Source of the DNA: Vulcanococcus sp. Clear-D1 | GTDB lineage: Bacteria > Cyanobacteriota > Cyanobacteriia > PCC-6307 > Cyanobiaceae | Assembly (NCBI RefSeq): GCF_014654725.1 | Contig: NZ_JACVZV010000002.1 | Span: 42,859 to 106,858 of the forward strand | Direction: 5' to 3' | Length of the DNA stretch: 64,000 nucleotides | Part shown: piece after piece, positions 33,003 to 42,470 of the stretch | Position numbering within the stretch: the stretch's first letter is position 1 | Layout of the letters: every line of letters starts with the position of its first letter | The notes under the pieces: generated by a model | What the model was told of the DNA's origin: nothing | Seen by the model: the letters and a program-made list of their open reading frames with translations, nothing else | Databases searched by the model: none | Translations under genes and position numbers: made by a program

Positions 33003-35693
33003 TCACGAGCCTGTGGCGGAGCTGGGGTAGCGGTTGAGCTGGTTGATCATTTTGCAAACCATGGCCGTCCAGCCCGTTTGATGGCTGGCACCAACACCGC
33101 TGCCGTGATCACCGTTGAAATACTCGTTAAATAGGATCAGATCGCGCCAGTGGGGATCGTTCTGGAAGAGCTCAACATCTCCATTGAACGGCCGGCGGCC
33201 ATCAGCGCCACGGCGGAACAGATTCACCAGTCGATGCTCTAGGAGAAGTGAGGCATCCCAGAGGCTGATCCAGTTGCCTGAACGGGTGGGAAACTCAACC
33301 TTGAAGGAGTCACCGTAGTAATGGCCAAACTTCTGCAAGGCCTCGATCAGCAGGAAGTTGATCGGCATCCAGACAGGACCACGCCAGTTTGAATTGCCGC
33401 CGAACATGGCCACGGGACTGTCTGCCGGGCTGTAGGCGAGGGTCTGGGAGTCGCTGCCTTCGGTGAAGGTGTAGGGGTGGTCCTCATACACCTTGGAGAG
33501 GGCTCGGATGCCATAGGGAGAGAGAAACTCATCCTCATCGAACAGCCGCTCACAGATCCGGCGAAGACGCTGTTCCGGGACAAGGGCAAACAGCAACCGG
33601 TCGTTACGCCACTGGGTGAAGTTGTCGACCAACCACTGGGGCCGAGCACGCTCGTGCAACAACCACTTCATGCTGCTGGCCACATCCAACACCGGCAGTC
33701 GTTTCACCGTATCCACGTCGAAACTGGCCACCGCCAACAGGGGAATGAGCCCTGAAACCGAACGGGTGCGCAAGAAGGTGCTACTGCCATCCGGACGCTT
33801 GATCACGTCGTAGTAGAAGCCATCCTCCTCGTCCCAGTTCACATACCCCCGACTACCAGCTGTGTTGAGGGTGAGGGCTAGGGAGACGTAGTCGTAGACA
33901 AAGCGCTCACAGATATCAACATATTCAGGCTCCTCACGGCTGAGCTCAACACAGATGTTCAACAGATTGAGGCTGAGGGAGGCCATCCAGGCCGTGCCAT
34001 CACACTGCTCGATGCGGCTGCCGTCGGCGAGGGGATAGCGGCGATCGAAGACAGCAATATTATCGAGGCCTAGAAAACCGCCCTCGAACACGTTGTCCCC
34101 GGAACGGTCGTTGCGGTTGGCCCACCAGCCGTACTCAAGAATCAACTTGCGTAAGGCAGCCCGAAGGAAGCCGAGATCAGGCTCCTCCGTGCTCTTGCGG
34201 TCGATCTGGAAGATGCGCATCGCCGCCCAGGCGCCAATCGGAGGGTTGGGATCGGAGAGGGCCCACTCGTAAGCCGGGGTCTGGGCGTTCGGGGCGGTGT
34301 AATGCGGCGAGCGCAGCAACATGCACTGCTGCTTAGCGGTGGCGGGATCGAACACGGTGAAGGCCACCGCATGAAACATCAGATCCCACTGGCAGAAATA
34401 GGGGTATTCCCATGCATCCGGCATGGAAATCACATCGTGGGCATGGAGCCGCTGCCAGGAAGCGTTTTGGGTGTGCCAGCGCTGAGACGGAGGCTGCGGT
34501 GAGGTGGGATCACCATCGAGCCAACGCTGGACACTCCAGCCGTAATACTTTTTGCACCACAACAGGCCAGCAGCAGCGCTGCTGTGGATCAGACGGTCCT
34601 CCTCGCTGAGGTGGGGCACACGACTCTCAAAAAACTCACGCCATTCCTGTTCGCGCGCCCGGAACAACAGATCAACCTCGTGGCTCGAAGCCAGAGCATC
34701 ACGAGAACTGGCGGGGCCGCTGAGACGCAGATCCACCTGCCACTCCTCACCGGGTTGAAGCATGCGCTTCAAATGCCGGGCCACCTTGGTACCGCGCTGC
34801 GCCGGATTGATCGCCTCCTGCTCGGCGTCGATCACATAGCGGTGAAAACCATCTTTGTGGAACGGACGGGCATTGGCCGTCTGGAACAGCCGTTGCGTAT
34901 TGGTCTCGTTGTCCGTGAAGAGCCAGGTGCCCTGTTCGTGGCAGATCAACCGGTAGGCACCAACCCCACCGCCAACGGTGGCCTGAACGGCATCACCATC
35001 GAGCTGCATCGGGTGCTCCTGCTCATCGGGATAACCCCAGCTCCAAGTGTTGCGTAACCAGAGGGTGGGCAACAGGGTGAGAGGAGCAGGATCAGGCCCG
35101 CGGTTGATGGCACGAATACGAATGGCGATGTCATCAGGCGCCGCTTTGGCGTATTCGATAAAGACATCGAAATACCGGCTCTGATCAAAGATACCGGTAT
35201 CCACCAGCTCGTATTCGGGCTGATCCCGTCCCCGGCGGCGGTTCTCCTGCAGCAGCTGCTCATAGGGAAAGCGCTGTTGCGGATACTTGTACAACCCACG
35301 CATGAAGCTGTGGGTGGGGGTATTAGCGAGATGGAAGTAGTAGTCCTTGATGTCCTCGCCATGATTGCCTTCTTCGTTGGCGAGGCCGAAGGGGCGCTCC
35401 TTGAGAATCGGATCCACTCCGTTCCAGAGGGCCACAGAAAAACAAAGCCGGCACTGGTTATCACAGATGCCCAGTAGGCCGTCTTCGCCCCAGCGATACA
35501 CCCGCGAGCGAGCGTGATCATGGGGAAACGAATTCCAGGCATTGCCATCTGCGGAGTAGTCCTCACGGACCGTTCCCCACTGACGCTCCGGCAGATAGCT
35601 GCCCCAAAGATCCCAGCGCTCACCCTCGCGATCGCGCTCGGCCATCCGCCTCAGTTCAGATCCTTGGGGCGATGCCCCGGCAGTAGAGGTCAT
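33003..35693 (-). CDS. GH63-like glucosidase
   Basis: The 896-residue protein has the GH63/MGH1-like layout: an N-terminal beta domain (WGSYLPERQWGTVREDYSADGNAWNSFPHDHARSR) and a C-terminal alpha/alpha toroid (SSAAAGLLWCKKYYGWSV, NRNDRSGDNVFEGGFLGLDNIAVFDRRYPL, YGIRALSKVYEDHPYTF, GNSNWRGPVWMPINFLLIEAL). The WRGPVW segment and the Asp/Glu-rich loops fit an inverting glucosidase. No signal peptide is seen, so it likely works in the cytoplasm on a small glucoside such as a compatible solute. It overlaps the upstream GMC gene by 4 bases. Confidence 0.85.
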   Translation of the reverse strand: MTSTAGASPQGSELRRMAERDREGERWDLWGSYLPERQWGTVREDYSADGNAWNSFPHDHARSRVYRWGEDGLLGICDNQCRLCFSVALWNGVDPILKERPFGLANEEGNHGEDIKDYYFHLANTPTHSFMRGLYKYPQQRFPYEQLLQENRRRGRDQPEYELVDTGIFDQSRYFDVFIEYAKAAPDDIAIRIRAINRGPDPAPLTLLPTLWLRNTWSWGYPDEQEHPMQLDGDAVQATVGGGVGAYRLICHEQGTWLFTDNETNTQRLFQTANARPFHKDGFHRYVIDAEQEAINPAQRGTKVARHLKRMLQPGEEWQVDLRLSGPASSRDALASSHEVDLLFRAREQEWREFFESRVPHLSEEDRLIHSSAAAGLLWCKKYYGWSVQRWLDGDPTSPQPPSQRWHTQNASWQRLHAHDVISMPDAWEYPYFCQWDLMFHAVAFTVFDPATAKQQCMLLRSPHYTAPNAQTPAYEWALSDPNPPIGAWAAMRIFQIDRKSTEEPDLGFLRAALRKLILEYGWWANRNDRSGDNVFEGGFLGLDNIAVFDRRYPLADGSRIEQCDGTAWMASLSLNLLNICVELSREEPEYVDICERFVYDYVSLALTLNTAGSRGYVNWDEEDGFYYDVIKRPDGSSTFLRTRSVSGLIPLLAVASFDVDTVKRLPVLDVASSMKWLLHERARPQWLVDNFTQWRNDRLLFALVPEQRLRRICERLFDEDEFLSPYGIRALSKVYEDHPYTFTEGSDSQTLAYSPADSPVAMFGGNSNWRGPVWMPINFLLIEALQKFGHYYGDSFKVEFPTRSGNWISLWDASLLLEHRLVNLFRRGADGRRPFNGDVELFQNDPHWRDLILFNEYFNGDHGSGVGASHQTGWTAMVCKMINQLNRYPSSATGS

Positions 35694-37204
35694 AGGGCTT
35701 GGAGCACCTGATCGCCCACACGCAACGCGTTAGCAATCACCGTGAGGCCGATGCCAATGCCAGGGCAGCTGGGAAACACACTGGCATCAGCGATGTAGAG
35801 GTTCGTGAGCTCGTGCGCCCGTCCATTGAGATCCACCACAGACGTGGCTGGATTGGACCCCATGCGACAGGTGCCGCAAACGCTGCCCATCACCGTGAGC
35901 GGAGCCTCGCCGCGGGGATGGGTGGGCGCGGGCTTCACCACATGGCAATCGGGGTCGTTTTCAACGAGCTTGAGCGTGTCGATCCAGCGGTACACAAGGC
36001 GGTCATGGGCCTCGCGGTTGTTGGGGAGGTAATGAATCTGGATGTGATTACCCCGCAGCGTCAGCCGGTTATGGGGATCAGGCAGAACAGCACTCATCGC
36101 CCACCACACCACCGAGCGTGCCGCGAGTTGTTCAAGCCCGAAATTCGGCATCAGCTTGGTCACCAACGACAGCACCGGTGGAGATTCGGCAAACAACGCG
36201 TCCTGGAGCACACCGCCGCCAGTGGCGATGGAGCCAAGCGGAAAGCTCACGTTCTGATCGCCCCAGTAGTAGTCGTTGACGCCAAGACTGCGCCCGTAAC
36301 GGCCGGAGTTCGGCTCGGCGGCCAGCTGGATGATCGACGTGAGCTGGGGCTTCATCAAATTGCGGCCCACCTGATCGGAGCCATTCGCCAGGCCACGGCT
36401 GTGATGCTCTGTAGCCGAGCGCAACAGGATCTCGGCGCTGTTGATGGCACCTGCCGCTAAAACCACCACATGGGCAGTGAACAACCAGGATTGGCCATCA
36501 ATCTCAGCTTCCACCCCGCGCACCTCAGTGCCTGAGGGATTGACGTGCAGCCGGCGCACGCGAGCGCGTTCGCGAACGTGCACCGAAGCCTGGGCCCGGG
36601 CCAGATCAACACCAAACAGTTCGGCATCGCCGGTGGGATCCACGGCTGACTCCGACCAGCTCTGGGGGAGGTGATAAGGGTGAACGCCTTGCCGTTCAAG
36701 CGACAGGCGCAGTTCCTGCATGAACGGCTCGATCGGCTTCGGCTGAAAGGGGAAACCGGATTGACGTGGAGGCTCAGTCGGATCGACGCCTTGCTCGCCG
36801 TGGACGCGATAGAGCTGCTCAGCGCGGTCGTAGAAAGGAGCGAAATGGCTGTAGGTCAGCTCCCAGGAGGGGGCGACGCCCTCCTGCAACGGCACACCAG
36901 CGAACTCCTTCTCCCGCATCCGCTCGAGCAAACCGCCCCAGATCTTGGTGTTGCCACCAAAGGCGTAGATGGTTTGAGGAGAGAAAGGATCCCCATCAGT
37001 CCCGAACCACTGCTCACCCGGGTGGTAGCGATCCTTGCGGAACAGGTCGACATCAGCCACGTTCTGGTCGACAAGTGGCATGGAGCCACCGCGTTCCAGC
37101 ACGAGGATGCGCTTGCCAGAACGCGAAAGTTGGCCGGCAAGGGTACCTCCAGCGGCACCACTACCGATCACAATCACATCGTAATGGGTGTCATCAATGA
37201 TCAT
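35690..37204 (-). CDS. GMC-family FAD oxidoreductase (copy 2)
   Basis: The 504-residue protein has the FAD motif YDVIVIGSGAAGGTLAGQLSRSG and ILVLERG. Later parts are VVLAAGAINSAEILLRSATEH, then GSVCGTCRMGSNPATSVVDLNGRAHELTNLYIADASVFPS. It is a paralogue of the gene at 31347-32945 but lacks that copy's four-Cys stretch and its His-containing GHQAGTCRFG becomes GSVCGTCRMG. It lies 10 bases after oxidase subunit III and overlaps the glucosidase by 4. Sugar or polyol oxidation feeding quinone is likely. Confidence 0.88.
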   Translation of the reverse strand: MIIDDTHYDVIVIGSGAAGGTLAGQLSRSGKRILVLERGGSMPLVDQNVADVDLFRKDRYHPGEQWFGTDGDPFSPQTIYAFGGNTKIWGGLLERMREKEFAGVPLQEGVAPSWELTYSHFAPFYDRAEQLYRVHGEQGVDPTEPPRQSGFPFQPKPIEPFMQELRLSLERQGVHPYHLPQSWSESAVDPTGDAELFGVDLARAQASVHVRERARVRRLHVNPSGTEVRGVEAEIDGQSWLFTAHVVVLAAGAINSAEILLRSATEHHSRGLANGSDQVGRNLMKPQLTSIIQLAAEPNSGRYGRSLGVNDYYWGDQNVSFPLGSIATGGGVLQDALFAESPPVLSLVTKLMPNFGLEQLAARSVVWWAMSAVLPDPHNRLTLRGNHIQIHYLPNNREAHDRLVYRWIDTLKLVENDPDCHVVKPAPTHPRGEAPLTVMGSVCGTCRMGSNPATSVVDLNGRAHELTNLYIADASVFPSCPGIGIGLTVIANALRVGDQVLQAL

Positions 37205-37214
37205 GGTGAAACTC

Positions 37215-37808
37215 CTATTGCCACACGTAGATCAGTAGGAAAAGGATGATCCAAATCACATCCACGAAATGCCAGAACAAGGAGGTGGCCTGCACACCCT
37301 GTTCGCCGCCTTGGTAATTGCCGGGGATGAAGGATTTGATCAGCATCAACCCCATCAACAGGATGCCCGTGGCCACGTGCAGGCCGTGGAAACCGGTCAG
37401 CAGATAGAAGGTGCCCCCGAACGTGCCCGATGTAAACCCGAACCTCAGCCCACTCCACTCAACTGCCTGTCCATAGAGGAAATAGGCCCCCATGGCCATG
37501 CTCATCAGCCAGAACCCACGGAACAGCAGCATTTTCTCGCGGTTCTTGAAATACTCTGCCAGCGCGATGGTGCCGGAACTGGAGACCAGCACGATGGTGT
37601 TGACGAGCGGCGTCTGCCATTCCAACCCCTCAACACCCTCAGGAAGCCAGTTGAGTGCTGATGTCTTCAGCAGGGCATAACCACTGAAGAAGGCCAGGAA
37701 AATCACACTTTCCGAGCAGAGAAAGATGATGAACCCAGTGAGGTTGTGCTTGGGATGCTCCTCGTGCTCAGCGGGAGCCCCAGGTTGTGGCAGTGTCGTC
37801 GTGGTCAT
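37215..37808 (-). CDS. ctaE: Heme-copper oxidase subunit III (ARTO-type)
   Basis: The 197-residue subunit III has five helices. It starts with FIIFLCSESVIFLAFFSGYALL and has the typical GTFYLLTGFHGLHVATGILLM and TSLFWHFVDVIWIILFLLIYVW. It overlaps the end of subunit I by 4 bases. It belongs to the oxidase whose subunit II lacks CuA. The role is structural support of subunit I in the membrane. Confidence 0.92.
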   Translation of the reverse strand: MTTTTLPQPGAPAEHEEHPKHNLTGFIIFLCSESVIFLAFFSGYALLKTSALNWLPEGVEGLEWQTPLVNTIVLVSSSGTIALAEYFKNREKMLLFRGFWLMSMAMGAYFLYGQAVEWSGLRFGFTSGTFGGTFYLLTGFHGLHVATGILLMGLMLIKSFIPGNYQGGEQGVQATSLFWHFVDVIWIILFLLIYVWQ

Positions 37809-39481
37809 GCGGATGCCTCCATCAGTTCGAGCCTGCGTTCAATCTCGTCCTGGTGCTCAACCAGCGGCTGGCCCGAGCCGTAGCCATAGGGGCGACTGAT
37901 CACGGTGGGCACGTCCTCGCCAAAGTTGTCCTCCGGTGGCGGGGAAGGCAAGAGCCATTCCAGGCCAATCGCATTCCAAGGATTGTGGGTGGCCTTGGGT
38001 CCGCGAATCCAGGCACTCAGCATGTTGAGCAGAAAGGGAATGATCGACACGCCAAGCAAGAAGGCGCCAAGGCTCGCCACCACATTCCAAAAGGTGAATT
38101 CAGGGTCGTAACTGGACACACGCCTGGGCATCCCCATCAATCCCAGAGGATGCATCGGCAGGAAGTTGAGGTTCGCACCGATGAAGGTGAGCAGGAAGTG
38201 CAGCTTGCCTAGCCCTTCATAGGGCATACGGCCGATAAACTTCGGAAACCAGTGGTAGATAGCAGCAAAGATCCCCATCACCGCAGCGCCGTAGATCACA
38301 TAGTGGAAGTGGCCCACCACGAAGTAGGTGTTGGAGACATGGATATCCACTGGAACAGTCGCCAGCATGATGCCAGTGATGCCGGCAAACACGAAGTTGA
38401 ACAGGCCACCCAGGCAAAACAACATCGGAGTGGTGAGGCGCAACTTGCCGCCCCAAAGGGTTCCAAGCCAAGCGAACACCTTCACGCCGGTTGGCACAGC
38501 AATCAACATGGTGGTCACCATGAATAGATTGCGCATCCACTGCGCCACACCACTGGGGAACATGTGGTGCACCCACACGATCAAGCCGAGGCCAACAATG
38601 ATGAATGAGGCGAGAGCAACATAGAGATACCCGAAAAGAGGTTTTCGGGAATACACCGGGAACAGCTCTGAAAACACCCCGAACACGGGAAGGATGATCA
38701 CATACACCGCCGGATGTGAATAAAACCAGAAGAAGTGCTGGTAAAGAACAGGATCACCACCGCCTTCTGGTCGGTAGAAGCTGGTTCCAAAGGTGAGATC
38801 CATCAGCAGCATGATCGCCCCACCCGTGAGAGCAGGCAGGCCAATCAACTGAAGGCTCTGGGCAGCAAGCGCCGTCCAGCAAAACACCGGCATGCGAAAG
38901 AGCGTCATCCCGGGAGCGCGCATCCGGAGGATGGTGGTGACGAAATTGATCGCGCCCATAATCGATGAAACACCGGAGAGCGCTACTGCCGTGATCCACA
39001 TGCCCTGGCCATTGATCAAATGGCCCAGCGGATTCTGAATACTGACCGGCGGGTAACTCCACCAACCTGAATAGGCAGGTCCACCTGGTACAAAGAAGCT
39101 GGCCATCAGCAGAAAGCCGAAGATGGGCACCAGCCAGAAGGCCACAGCATTCAACCGCGGGAACGCCATATCAGGCGCACCGATCATCGTGGGGATCAGC
39201 AGGTTGTTGAGGCCATTGAGCACCGGAAAGATGAACAGGAACAACATGATCGTTCCGTGCATCGTGTAGATGCCGTTGTAAACGGCCCGATCCACCAGAT
39301 CGCTCTGCGGAGTGATCAGCTCACCGCGGATCACCATGGCCAGCAGACCACCGATCAGGAAAAAGAAAAACGCTGTAACGATGTACTGGATGCCAATCAC
39401 CTTGGCATCGGTGCAGAAGCCGAAATAGCGGCTCCTGCCCTGATCAGGCTTGGGCTCTGGAGGGAACGTGGCGATGGTCAT
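37805..39481 (-). CDS. ctaD: Heme-copper oxidase subunit I (A2-type motif)
   Basis: From ATG 39481 the protein has 558 residues and twelve helices. Heme and copper ligands are in TMHGTIMLF, HFFWFYSHPAVYVIILPVFG, VHHMF and FVVGHFHYVIYG. The motif YSHPAVY, in place of GHPEVY, replaces the D-channel Glu and marks the A2 subtype of heme-copper oxidases. The Tyr that cross-links to the Cu His is kept. Its start overlaps the subunit II stop (TGATG). Electron donor is inferred to be quinol because subunit II lacks CuA. Confidence 0.93.
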   Translation of the reverse strand: MTIATFPPEPKPDQGRSRYFGFCTDAKVIGIQYIVTAFFFFLIGGLLAMVIRGELITPQSDLVDRAVYNGIYTMHGTIMLFLFIFPVLNGLNNLLIPTMIGAPDMAFPRLNAVAFWLVPIFGFLLMASFFVPGGPAYSGWWSYPPVSIQNPLGHLINGQGMWITAVALSGVSSIMGAINFVTTILRMRAPGMTLFRMPVFCWTALAAQSLQLIGLPALTGGAIMLLMDLTFGTSFYRPEGGGDPVLYQHFFWFYSHPAVYVIILPVFGVFSELFPVYSRKPLFGYLYVALASFIIVGLGLIVWVHHMFPSGVAQWMRNLFMVTTMLIAVPTGVKVFAWLGTLWGGKLRLTTPMLFCLGGLFNFVFAGITGIMLATVPVDIHVSNTYFVVGHFHYVIYGAAVMGIFAAIYHWFPKFIGRMPYEGLGKLHFLLTFIGANLNFLPMHPLGLMGMPRRVSSYDPEFTFWNVVASLGAFLLGVSIIPFLLNMLSAWIRGPKATHNPWNAIGLEWLLPSPPPEDNFGEDVPTVISRPYGYGSGQPLVEHQDEIERRLELMEASA

Positions 39482-40419
39482 CAGGCTTGGTGGGGCTGAG
39501 CGGAAGAACCGGGAACATTCACCTGAGGTGGGGGTGCCGGGGGTACGGTCGCCCAACCGGGATTGGAGCGGGACTGGCGGGTGGCGTACTCGGAAACGGC
39601 TAAACTGAGGCCTGGCTGCAGGGGCAAGCGAGCAGCCTGCTCAAGCCAGGCCTCATGGTCCTGAGCGCTTTCCACCACCACGTCGGACTGATTCGCAGCA
39701 AACCAGGTGCCGCTGAATTGCGAGTCGCGCAGGCGGTAGACCCCCTCTCGGGTGGGGGTGACATTGAAATCAATAGCCCGCCCAGGAATCACATCCTGCT
39801 TCACGCGGAAAGCAGGGATATAGAAACCATGCAACACATCCTCAGATACCAACCGAAAGGTGACCGGTTGATCAACGGCCAGATGCAACTCCGTTGAGGA
39901 GACGTTCGAACCGGGGTAACGAAACTCCCACGACCACTGACGAGCAATCACTTCCACCTGCTCAGCCGGGAGGCGATCTCCGGGATAGCCGCCTGCGTCC
40001 TCAACGGGATTGCGCGGATGGATGTGCTCCATCGGACCAAGCGTGCCCAACTGATCGGAGGCGCGGATCGTCCAAAAGGCAATGCCCATAACCAAGACAA
40101 AGGGGATTGCCGTCCAGATCACCTCCAAAAGCGTGTTGCCTTCGATCGGCACCGCGTCGGTGTCGTCATATTTCTCGGCACGGTTGAACAACATCACCCA
40201 CGCCATCACAGACACCACACCAAGAAACACAAAGGTTCCGATGGCTGTTTCAAAACTGAAGAGGTCGTCGACCAACGGCGCAGCCGTGGAGGCCTGAACC
40301 GGCAGCCAGCGATGGGCTTGCTGTCCCATCCAATAGCTGACCAGAACGATCAAGCCAACCCAGACGCTGAGGCCAGCGATGGCCGTGGTGTTAATCGATC
40401 GTGTTGAGGAACTCGTCAT
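39481..40419 (-). CDS. ctaC: Heme-copper oxidase subunit II without CuA site
   Basis: The 312-residue subunit has two main helices (VFLGVVSVMAWVMLF and LEVIWTAIPFVLVMGIAFW) and a cupredoxin domain. The first CuA ligand region DVLHGFYIPAFRVKQDVIPG is kept, but the CxxxC-x3-H-x2-M loop has become DSQFSGTWFAANQSDVVVES. No copper ligand is left there. This is the pattern of cyanobacterial alternative terminal oxidases (ARTO). It follows the two DUF2231 genes by 12 bases and starts the ctaCDE set. Confidence 0.93.
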   Translation of the reverse strand: MTSSSTRSINTTAIAGLSVWVGLIVLVSYWMGQQAHRWLPVQASTAAPLVDDLFSFETAIGTFVFLGVVSVMAWVMLFNRAEKYDDTDAVPIEGNTLLEVIWTAIPFVLVMGIAFWTIRASDQLGTLGPMEHIHPRNPVEDAGGYPGDRLPAEQVEVIARQWSWEFRYPGSNVSSTELHLAVDQPVTFRLVSEDVLHGFYIPAFRVKQDVIPGRAIDFNVTPTREGVYRLRDSQFSGTWFAANQSDVVVESAQDHEAWLEQAARLPLQPGLSLAVSEYATRQSRSNPGWATVPPAPPPQVNVPGSSAQPHQA

Positions 40420-40431
40420 GGCCGTGGGTCC

Positions 40432-41061
40432 TCAAGGCAAAGCGGTGTGAAGGTCGGCTCCGGCCTGGAGGAGCTGATCAGCGGCGATGTGAACGCCAAA
40501 CTCGGCAGCGAGCTGGGCACCAAGGGTGCCGTGCAGACCGAGAACGGCGAACATCACAACGCCGACAGCCAGGTAAAGCCACTGGACCTGACGTCCCATG
40601 TCACGGCGCCAGGCAAAGCGTTGGAAGCCACGCCAAACCGTCATACCGACGATCACAGCCAGCAGCACAACCCCGCCAACTCCATGCCAGAGCATGGTGG
40701 TCATGCCGCCAAGGCCGAACGTGCTCTTCACGCCTGGTAGTGGCACCGCCGTGAGCATCTCGTAGAAGCCTGCAGCAACGGTGAAAAAAGTCACCACGCA
40801 GCAGACGAGCAGGTTGTACCAACCCACATCGTGGAAGCCACCACGGGTGATCGGCAAAGCCAGGAAGCGGAACACCCGCTTCTCCAACGGATAAAGAGCC
40901 CCGACAACGTCGAAAGCAATCGCGATCACGAACAACCCGATGGTGAGGTGCACCAAGTTGGGATGGATCGGAAGGCTGTAAGGCAACCCATTGGCACCCA
41001 GTTCAGTGGCGATCTGATCGATCGGCGGTTGCTCCGGGCTGTAGGCAAGCGCAACGAACAT
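40432..41061 (-). CDS. DUF2231 membrane protein (copy 2)
   Basis: The 209-residue membrane protein has four helices and the DUF2231 start IHPNLVHLTIGLFVIAIAFDVVGALYPL, then VGWYNLLVCCVVTFFTVAAGFYEML and MLWHGVGGVVLLAVIVGMTVW. His residues (IHPNLVHL, LWHGVG) sit near membrane edges and could bind heme or quinone. The start overlaps the preceding paralogue (TGATG). The link with an ARTO oxidase suggests a role in electron entry or assembly. Confidence 0.88.
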   Translation of the reverse strand: MFVALAYSPEQPPIDQIATELGANGLPYSLPIHPNLVHLTIGLFVIAIAFDVVGALYPLEKRVFRFLALPITRGGFHDVGWYNLLVCCVVTFFTVAAGFYEMLTAVPLPGVKSTFGLGGMTTMLWHGVGGVVLLAVIVGMTVWRGFQRFAWRRDMGRQVQWLYLAVGVVMFAVLGLHGTLGAQLAAEFGVHIAADQLLQAGADLHTALP

Positions 41062-41558
41062 CAGATCAACCCTTCGCGCATGGCAGCAACCACCTTCACC
41101 GTGTGGAGGCCATAGGTCCAGATCAGCTTGTCGCCGAGAACGATCTGAACGCAGATCAAGGCACTCACAGCAGAGCCGACGCCAAGGAACGACACAGGCA
41201 AGATTTGAGGGTCACGGCTACGAAGCACGTATCGCCAGCCAGCCAACAACGACAGGACACCAGCCAGAGACCAGCCGATGGTGGTGTGGATATCAAGGAT
41301 CTGGCGAGCTGCTCCGTAGGGTGCAGCGAGGCCGGCCTCAACCTGGCCGAAAATGATCGCGACGAAGATGGCCCCGGTGGCGAAGAGCAAGTTCCAGAAG
41401 CTGACCTCGAACAGAGCAGGCTTTCGCCAGACGACGCCGACGACATCGAAAACGTAAGCGATCAAAGCCATCGCGATCACGAAGTGAACAACGATCGGGT
41501 GGATCGTGTCCATCCACGGCAGGTTGTGGTCGTTGAGCGGCGGAAGCAGCTCAAGCAT
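41061..41558 (-). CDS. DUF2231 membrane protein (copy 1)
   Basis: The 165-residue protein has the same layout as its neighbour: MDTIHPIVVHFVIAMALIAYVFDVVGVVW, LFEVSFWNLLFATGAIFVAIIFGQVEAGL, ILDIHTTIGWSLAGVLSLLAGWRYVL. Paired His in IHPIVVHF and DIHTTIGW match those of the second copy. ATG 41558 was chosen; sequence further upstream is not membrane-like. It is the first gene of the long minus-strand run that ends at 29236. Confidence 0.88.
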   Translation of the reverse strand: MLELLPPLNDHNLPWMDTIHPIVVHFVIAMALIAYVFDVVGVVWRKPALFEVSFWNLLFATGAIFVAIIFGQVEAGLAAPYGAARQILDIHTTIGWSLAGVLSLLAGWRYVLRSRDPQILPVSFLGVGSAVSALICVQIVLGDKLIWTYGLHTVKVVAAMREGLI

Positions 41559-41672
41559 GGGATGCCCAATTGCTCCTGCCACGCTGGCGAAGCGGCGTTG
41601 ACAGCGCACGGGATTGTTGCGGTTCGCCAACTACGGGGGCGCATCGCCTCCCAGCAAGGCCGAACTCAGGAG

Positions 41673-41756
41673 TGGGAGCAGGGGGACTTGAACCCCCACA
41701 ACGTTGCCGTCTGCGGATTTTAAGTCCGCTGCGTCTACCAATTCCGCCATGCTCCC
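41673..41756 (-). tRNA. trnL-UAA: tRNA-Leu (UAA), no intron
   Basis: On the minus strand the acceptor stem is GGGAGCA / TGCTCCC. The D-arm contains GAATTGGTAGACGC, the anticodon loop has CTTAAAA with anticodon UAA, a long variable arm follows, and the T-arm is GGGGGTTCAAGTCCCCC. The gene is about 84 bases and uninterrupted. In many other cyanobacteria this tRNA carries a group I intron; marine and related picocyanobacteria lack it. CCA is not encoded. Confidence 0.95.
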
Positions 41757-41822
41757 GGTCGCAGGGAGCAACCCCTGGGCCAGGCTTCCATCCTAGATTT
41801 GAACGGCAACCGCCTTGCTGCC

Positions 41823-42074
41823 GTGCCCCTGCCTGGGTTCCTCAGTTCACTTTCGAGCGAAACGCTTCTGGTGATCGGGGCCTATGTGGCTCTTGGCGGT
41901 GCCTATCTGCTTGTTATTCCAGCGGCACTGATGGCCTGGATGACCAAGCGCTGGACCGTGATGGGCAAGATCGAGCGCACGGCCATCTACGGCATGGTGT
42001 TTCTGTTCTTCCCTGGCTTGATCTTGCTGGCCCCCTTCGTGAATCTGCGCCTGCAGGGCCAAGGGCAGGTTTGA
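41823..42074 (+). CDS. ndhL: NDH-1 subunit L
   Basis: The small membrane subunit of the photosynthetic NDH-1 complex has two helices: [26 protein letters not shown] and [27 protein letters not shown], joined by [14 protein letters not shown]. That ending is diagnostic. The start is set at GTG 41823; TTG 41799 is possible. Its stop overlaps the DUF3007 gene by one base (TGATG), and trpA follows, an order common in cyanobacteria. Confidence 0.93.
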   Translation: MPLPGFLSSLSSETLLVIGAYVALGGAYLLVIPAALMAWMTKRWTVMGKIERTAIYGMVFLFFPGLILLAPFVNLRLQGQGQV

Positions 42075-42445
42075 TGGGTTCCGGCATGACCCGCGGCAAG
42101 GCTCTTCTGGCGGGCCTGGCCATTTTTGCGCTCGGGGGACTGGGCTACTGGGGCTTTCAAGCCGCTGGCTTCGAAGTTTTCTCGGCTGGCATCGCCGCTC
42201 AGGGCGTCTTGGTGGCCGTGGTGCTGGTCTGGACCGGCTCCTATCTGTTTCGGGTGGTGACCGGAAACATGACCTACATGGAGCAGCGGCGCCGCTACCG
42301 CTCGGCCTATGAGGCCGCAACCGACGATGAACTGCAAGAACGCTTCGATGCCCTGAGCCCCGAAGAGCAGGAGAAGCTGCTGCGGGAGCTGGGCCAGCTC
42401 GAGGAGACCAGCACCAGCGAGGACCCGGCACCTCCGACCCCATAG
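42074..42445 (+). CDS. DUF3007-family membrane protein
   Basis: The 123-residue protein has two helices ([19 protein letters not shown] and [27 protein letters not shown]) and a charged C-terminal tail with [25 protein letters not shown]. This fits the cyanobacterial and plastid DUF3007 family often found between ndhL and trpA. Function unknown; the link with ndhL suggests thylakoid membrane. ATG 42086 is an alternative start. Confidence 0.88.
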   Translation: MGSGMTRGKALLAGLAIFALGGLGYWGFQAAGFEVFSAGIAAQGVLVAVVLVWTGSYLFRVVTGNMTYMEQRRRYRSAYEAATDDELQERFDALSPEEQEKLLRELGQLEETSTSEDPAPPTP

Positions 42446-42470
42446 GCTCACGGGCAGATCCTGCGCTGCC

